Assembly (NCBI GenBank): GCA_002479405.1
Contig: DLMX01000086.1
Location: 47,701 to 56,098, forward strand
Length of the DNA: 8,398 bases
Direction of reading: 5' to 3'
Source: Methylophilaceae bacterium UBA7525
GTDB lineage: Bacteria > Pseudomonadota > Gammaproteobacteria > Burkholderiales > Methylophilaceae
Positions 6,450-8,398 of the stretch are shown one piece after another. Under the pieces are notes generated by a model. It was not told the DNA's origin, did not search any database, and saw nothing but the letters and a program-made list of their open reading frames with translations. Numbering within the stretch: position 1 is the stretch's first letter; each line of letters starts with the position of its first letter. The position numbers and the translations under genes were made by a program.

Positions 6450-6592
6450 GGGCACCTCGAAAAACCTGCTGCGCGGTTTGATGGCGGCGTTGCGCGGTGC
6501 TCGCTTCCTCGCCTATCTACTTGATATGTCTCGGTCGCTGCGCTCCGGGCGCCTTGCCCTCCAACCGCTCGCGACGGTTTTTCGAGGTGCCC
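6450..6592. mobile_element. MITE-like non-autonomous element, 143 bp, with 17-bp terminal inverted repeats
   Basis: The left end GGGCACCTCGAAAAACC (6450-6466) is the exact reverse complement of the right end GGTTTTTCGAGGTGCCC (6576-6592). Both ends are bordered directly by TTAT (6446-6449 and 6593-6596), a 4-bp direct repeat of the kind left by transposition. The 109-bp interior has no transposase. It is GC-rich and contains a short internal repeat, TGCGCGGT, twice (6470-6477 and near 6500-6507). These features fit a miniature inverted-repeat element moved in trans by an unlinked transposase. The IS family is not identified; a 4-bp target repeat would be compatible with some IS5-type elements. 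The full-length inverted ends could also fold in RNA and influence the 3' end of the DUF1097 transcript. Confidence 0.82.
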
Positions 6593-6596
6593 TTAT
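6593..6596 (+). repeat. Right target-site repeat TTAT of the MITE-like element
   Basis: This is the second copy of the TTAT repeat, directly after the right terminal repeat. See the left copy for the caution about chance matches. Confidence 0.65.
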
Positions 6597-6600
6597 ATTT

Positions 6601-6629
6601 GATAGGCGCAAGTGGGGGTTGCCACTATC
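6601..6629. other. Inverted repeat (interrupted hairpin) between the MITE-like element and the AEC transporter stop
   Basis: GATAG (6601-6605) pairs with CTATC (6625-6629) and GCAA (6608-6611) with TTGC (6619-6622), separated by a 2x2 internal loop and closed by a 7-base G-rich loop. It lies 9 bases past the transporter stop on the minus strand. No clear U-run follows on either strand, so a terminator role is possible but weak. Confidence 0.3.
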
Positions 6630-6638
6630 GATGTACCG

Positions 6639-7526
6639 CTAAAGCACGATGGCCAGAACCACCGGGATGATCACGATGGCTGCGATATTGCCGGTCAGTA
6701 CAATCGCAGCGACTTTATCCGGGCTTTGCTCATGGCGCTCCGCAAATACATAGTTGATCACTGCCGGGGGTAGCGCGCCAAACAGGATCAGCATGGCTTG
6801 ATCCTGGCCCTCAAGACCTAGCAAGATACTCAGCATCCATGCGACAAGAATGCCGGCCAGGGGCCTGACAACTGCCCCGAGAAAGCCGGTGTTCATGGAT
6901 TTTGCATGCGATTGTGCAATCCGCACCCCGAGTGCAAGTAGCGCGAGAGGGATGGAAACATCTCCCAGCATCTTGATGGAAAGTTGCAGCGGACCCCACA
7001 AGTCCAAACCGGAAAGGCTGACACCCAGCCCGGCCAAGGCAGCGAGAATGACAGGATGACGCCATGCATCCCACCATTTTGCATGGTGATCCAGCAGCCA
7101 GTTGCCGAATGAAAAATGCAAGAGATTGGAAATCAGGAACATCACCACCATTGCGGCCAAACCTTCCTGCCCGAATGCCAGAAAGGCAAGCGGCAGCCCC
7201 AGGTTTCCGCAGTTGTTGAACATGGTGGTCGGTACCAGCACTTTGTGTGAAATGCCGGTGAGCTTGGCCACGCCCCAGCCAATGAGGCCACTACCCACGA
7301 TGATCAGGAATGCCGCCAGCGCAAACATCTGATGCCCGACCAGGTCGAAGGATTTATCTGCCAGCGCAGAAAAAACCAGCGCTGGAATGAAGATATCCAT
7401 GTTGGTCTGGTTGGGCGCTGCCATGTCCACCGCACGATACCTGCCGTAAAACCAGCCAAGCAAAACGATGACAAAGACCGGGAATACGATCTGGATGATG
7501 CGGAGAGGGAATGCAGGATCGATCAA
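6639..7526 (-). CDS. AEC-family transporter (auxin efflux carrier / malonate permease type)
   Basis: A 295-residue inner-membrane protein with about ten helices, the normal size of bacterial AEC carriers such as the MdcF-type malonate permeases. The N-terminal half carries the family signature PTTMFNNCGNLGLPLAFLAFG (99-119) on a broken helix. The second half shows RHPVILAALAGLG, LGDVSIPLALLALGVRI (188-203), VRPLAGILVAW (220-230) and the matching crossover segment ILFGALPPAVINYVFAERH (247-265). Known members move organic acids or auxin-like compounds; the substrate here is unknown. The start is taken as TTG, because AGGAA (7533-7537) sits six bases upstream and the next Met (residue 35) would lose the first helix. 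The gene faces the DUF1097 gene across the MITE-like element. Confidence 0.9.
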   Translation of the reverse strand: MIDPAFPLRIIQIVFPVFVIVLLGWFYGRYRAVDMAAPNQTNMDIFIPALVFSALADKSFDLVGHQMFALAAFLIIVGSGLIGWGVAKLTGISHKVLVPTTMFNNCGNLGLPLAFLAFGQEGLAAMVVMFLISNLLHFSFGNWLLDHHAKWWDAWRHPVILAALAGLGVSLSGLDLWGPLQLSIKMLGDVSIPLALLALGVRIAQSHAKSMNTGFLGAVVRPLAGILVAWMLSILLGLEGQDQAMLILFGALPPAVINYVFAERHEQSPDKVAAIVLTGNIAAIVIIPVVLAIVL

Positions 7527-7532
7527 TGTGAG

Positions 7533-7537
7533 TTCCT
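7533..7537 (-). promoter_or_regulatory. Ribosome binding site that supports the TTG start of the AEC transporter
   Basis: AGGAA on the minus strand, six bases before TTG. No in-frame ATG or GTG is placed as well. Confidence 0.6.
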
Positions 7538-7627
7538 GGGATTGTATTGGAGAAGGGTATTCAAAAGCGATTCAGCAAGTAGATGATATCTATTTTTAAG
7601 ATTAGCAGATGCAGAGATCGGAACCGG

Positions 7628-7740
7628 CTAACTGAACAGCCAGCTCCGCAATAATTTTGTACAGCGCGGCATCGCAATATATACCATCAGGACTACGATC
7701 AAGATTTCACCATGCATTGCAAGCGAGAGCACCCAACGCT
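7628..7740 (-). pseudogene. Probable remnant of an antibiotic-biosynthesis-monooxygenase-type membrane protein (C-terminal helix only)
   Basis: In one minus-strand frame this stretch encodes about 37 residues ending at TAG: RWVLSLAMHGEILIVV followed by LMVYIAMPRCTKLLRSWLFS. A hydrophobic helix ending in MP-x-x-T-x-L-L-x-x-WL strongly recalls the C-terminus of ABM-domain proteins with membrane tails (typical form ...PLMTYVVMPRLTRLLRRWLY). This is recognition by pattern, without an alignment. The ABM domain itself is absent: further upstream in this frame the sequence is the antisense or off-frame reading of the lipoprotein gene, with no start or Shine-Dalgarno of its own. The fragment therefore looks like the end of a gene cut by a rearrangement near 7740. 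The rest of the gap, 7527-7627, shows no gene; it must hold the transporter promoter, but no convincing -35/-10 pair was found. Confidence 0.4.
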
Positions 7741-7742
7741 GG

Positions 7743-8159
7743 CTATGGAGCACAAGCATTGGAAGGAGAGAGTGTGAAGTTACAGTCACTTCCTTCAACT
7801 TGCCACAAGTGCTTGTCCATTGCAGCGGTGCATCCAATGTCCTCGAGCAAGCCCAAAATGCCGTCCTTGGAACAAACAAGCACTACAGCATGACGGTCCT
7901 CGCGTAGCACTCTGACGGTATATCCTGAAAATGGAGTCATCAGAGACGGGTCGTGTTCTGTCGCAAGTTGAAGCAGTTCCTCGTCAGAAATGTTTTCGGG
8001 CGGGTTTTTGTATCGAACCGTCGATTCCACGCTGGCGCTGAGTTTGGTCAATGCCGAGGCGGTGATATACATCTCGTCCGGATTTTTCGTGGAGCCGTCC
8101 GTGGCGCACCCGGTAGTCAGGATAAAAAGGCTTGCGAGCAGAACGATTCGTTTAAGCAT
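7743..8159 (-). CDS. Small cysteine-rich lipoprotein of unknown function
   Basis: A 138-residue protein that starts MLKRIVLLASLFILTTGC. This is a lipoprotein signal with a lipobox-like TTGC and lipidated Cys18, although Thr rather than Leu at position -3 is not ideal. The mature part contains four further cysteines (C96, C110, C126, C136) that could form two disulfides in the periplasm. Its C-terminal half, GYTVRVLREDRHAVVLVCSKDGILGLLEDIGCTAAMDKHLWQ (79-120), looks well structured. I do not recognise the family. A longer in-frame reading from 8339 is possible, but ATG 8159 is preferred: it gives the lipoprotein leader, and GGAG lies 8 bases before it, inside the end of the upstream gene. Only four bases separate it from that gene's stop, so the two are probably translationally coupled. 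An immunity-type role is one possibility. Confidence 0.82.
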   Translation of the reverse strand: MLKRIVLLASLFILTTGCATDGSTKNPDEMYITASALTKLSASVESTVRYKNPPENISDEELLQLATEHDPSLMTPFSGYTVRVLREDRHAVVLVCSKDGILGLLEDIGCTAAMDKHLWQVEGSDCNFTLSPSNACAP

Positions 8160-8163
8160 GCCA

Positions 8164-8398
8164 TCAGCTCCAGAAAACATATTGGTCATTGGTGTCTTTG
8201 CCGGTATCCAGATTCCAGTGGCCGATCTGGGCAAGATACGTGCTGTCGTTGGCGAATATCCCTTTTGCAACGAGTGGCCAAACAGATCCCACACTATCGA
8301 TAGCCTTATCGAAAATGGGGTCGTAATCCATGCGGCCATTCGGCACCTTGAGGGATTTGATGAATTGTTGATCGATGTGATTGCTGGCTGGGTAGGTC
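8164..8398 (-). CDS. Unrecognised protein, C-terminal 77 residues (runs off the right edge)
   Basis: An open minus-strand frame enters from the right edge and ends with TGA at 8164-8166. The visible residues include TYPASNHIDQQFIKSL, NGRMDYDPIFDKAIDSVG, VWPLVAKGIFANDSTYLAQIGHWN and the end DTNDQYVFWS. The composition is that of a folded soluble protein, with Asp, Tyr and Trp, and no membrane segment. I do not recognise a family, and no catalytic motif is certain. A GTG at 8346 could start a short version of 60 residues, but the frame stays open to the window edge and no good ribosome binding site precedes that GTG, so this is most likely the end of a longer protein. The close-coupled lipoprotein gene downstream suggests an operon and perhaps a functional pair. 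Confidence 0.65.
   Translation of the reverse strand, partial: TYPASNHIDQQFIKSLKVPNGRMDYDPIFDKAIDSVGSVWPLVAKGIFANDSTYLAQIGHWNLDTGKDTNDQYVFWS

Noticed and set aside
6448..6642. A 64-residue plus-strand open frame starting next to the MITE-like element.
   Set aside because: Most of it is made of the element's inverted ends and interior. It has no ribosome binding site and no recognisable protein feature, and it overlaps the transporter stop.
7600..7630. ATCGGAAC near the AEC transporter upstream region as a third IclR operator.
   Set aside because: Only one half-site resembles the operator arm and the other half is missing, so it does not form the palindrome.
7657..7893. A 78-residue plus-strand frame opposite the lipoprotein and the ABM-like remnant.
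   Set aside because: It is antisense to the lipoprotein gene and has no ribosome binding site and no familiar domain.
8160..8339. N-terminal extension of the lipoprotein to 198 residues from a start at 8339.
   Set aside because: The extension overlaps the better-supported upstream frame and would bury the lipoprotein signal inside the protein; ATG 8159 has a ribosome binding site.

Overview
The window suggests a betaproteobacterium, most likely in or near Burkholderiales/Oxalobacteraceae. This is inferred from moderately GC-rich coding DNA, compact gene spacing, AGGA-type ribosome binding sites and the mix of protein families. It is not proven by any marker gene. No rRNA, tRNA, CRISPR array or complete transposase gene was seen. 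Most of the window is ordinary chromosome; the most interesting parts are a regulator with two matching candidate operators (about 5.0-5.15 kb) and a variable-looking right end (6.4-8.4 kb).

Layout. At the left edge, on the minus strand, is the N-terminus of an exported LysM-containing L,D-transpeptidase-type protein. Divergent from it on the plus strand lie an isochorismatase-like cysteine hydrolase, a Na+/phosphate cotransporter of the NptA/YjbB type with a PhoU-like tail, and an HPP-family membrane protein. That block ends in a very strong hairpin terminator which also serves the facing gene, a secreted cyclophilin peptidyl-prolyl isomerase (PpiA-like). Upstream of the cyclophilin on the same strand is an IclR-family regulator.

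The iclR gene is divergent from a pyridoxamine-phosphate-oxidase-like flavoprotein gene, followed by a DUF1097 membrane protein gene. The divergent intergenic region holds two related 15-bp palindromes, one just upstream of each start codon. Each directly follows an AT-rich TTTATAT-like stretch, so the layout is nearly mirror-symmetric. This predicts that the IclR protein controls both its own gene and the flavoprotein/DUF1097 pair. The substrate or inducer cannot be read from the sequence.

Immediately after the DUF1097 stop codon is a 143-bp element with perfect 17-bp terminal inverted repeats flanked by a 4-bp direct repeat (TTAT). It carries no transposase and has the form of a MITE or other non-autonomous insertion. 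Facing it is an AEC-family (auxin efflux carrier/malonate type) transporter that appears to start at TTG. Farther right on the minus strand are a short remnant that looks like the C-terminal membrane helix of an antibiotic-biosynthesis-monooxygenase-type membrane protein, a small cysteine-rich lipoprotein, and the C-terminal 77 residues of an unrecognised protein running off the window. The last two are four bases apart and look translationally coupled. An effector/immunity-type pair is one speculative reading.
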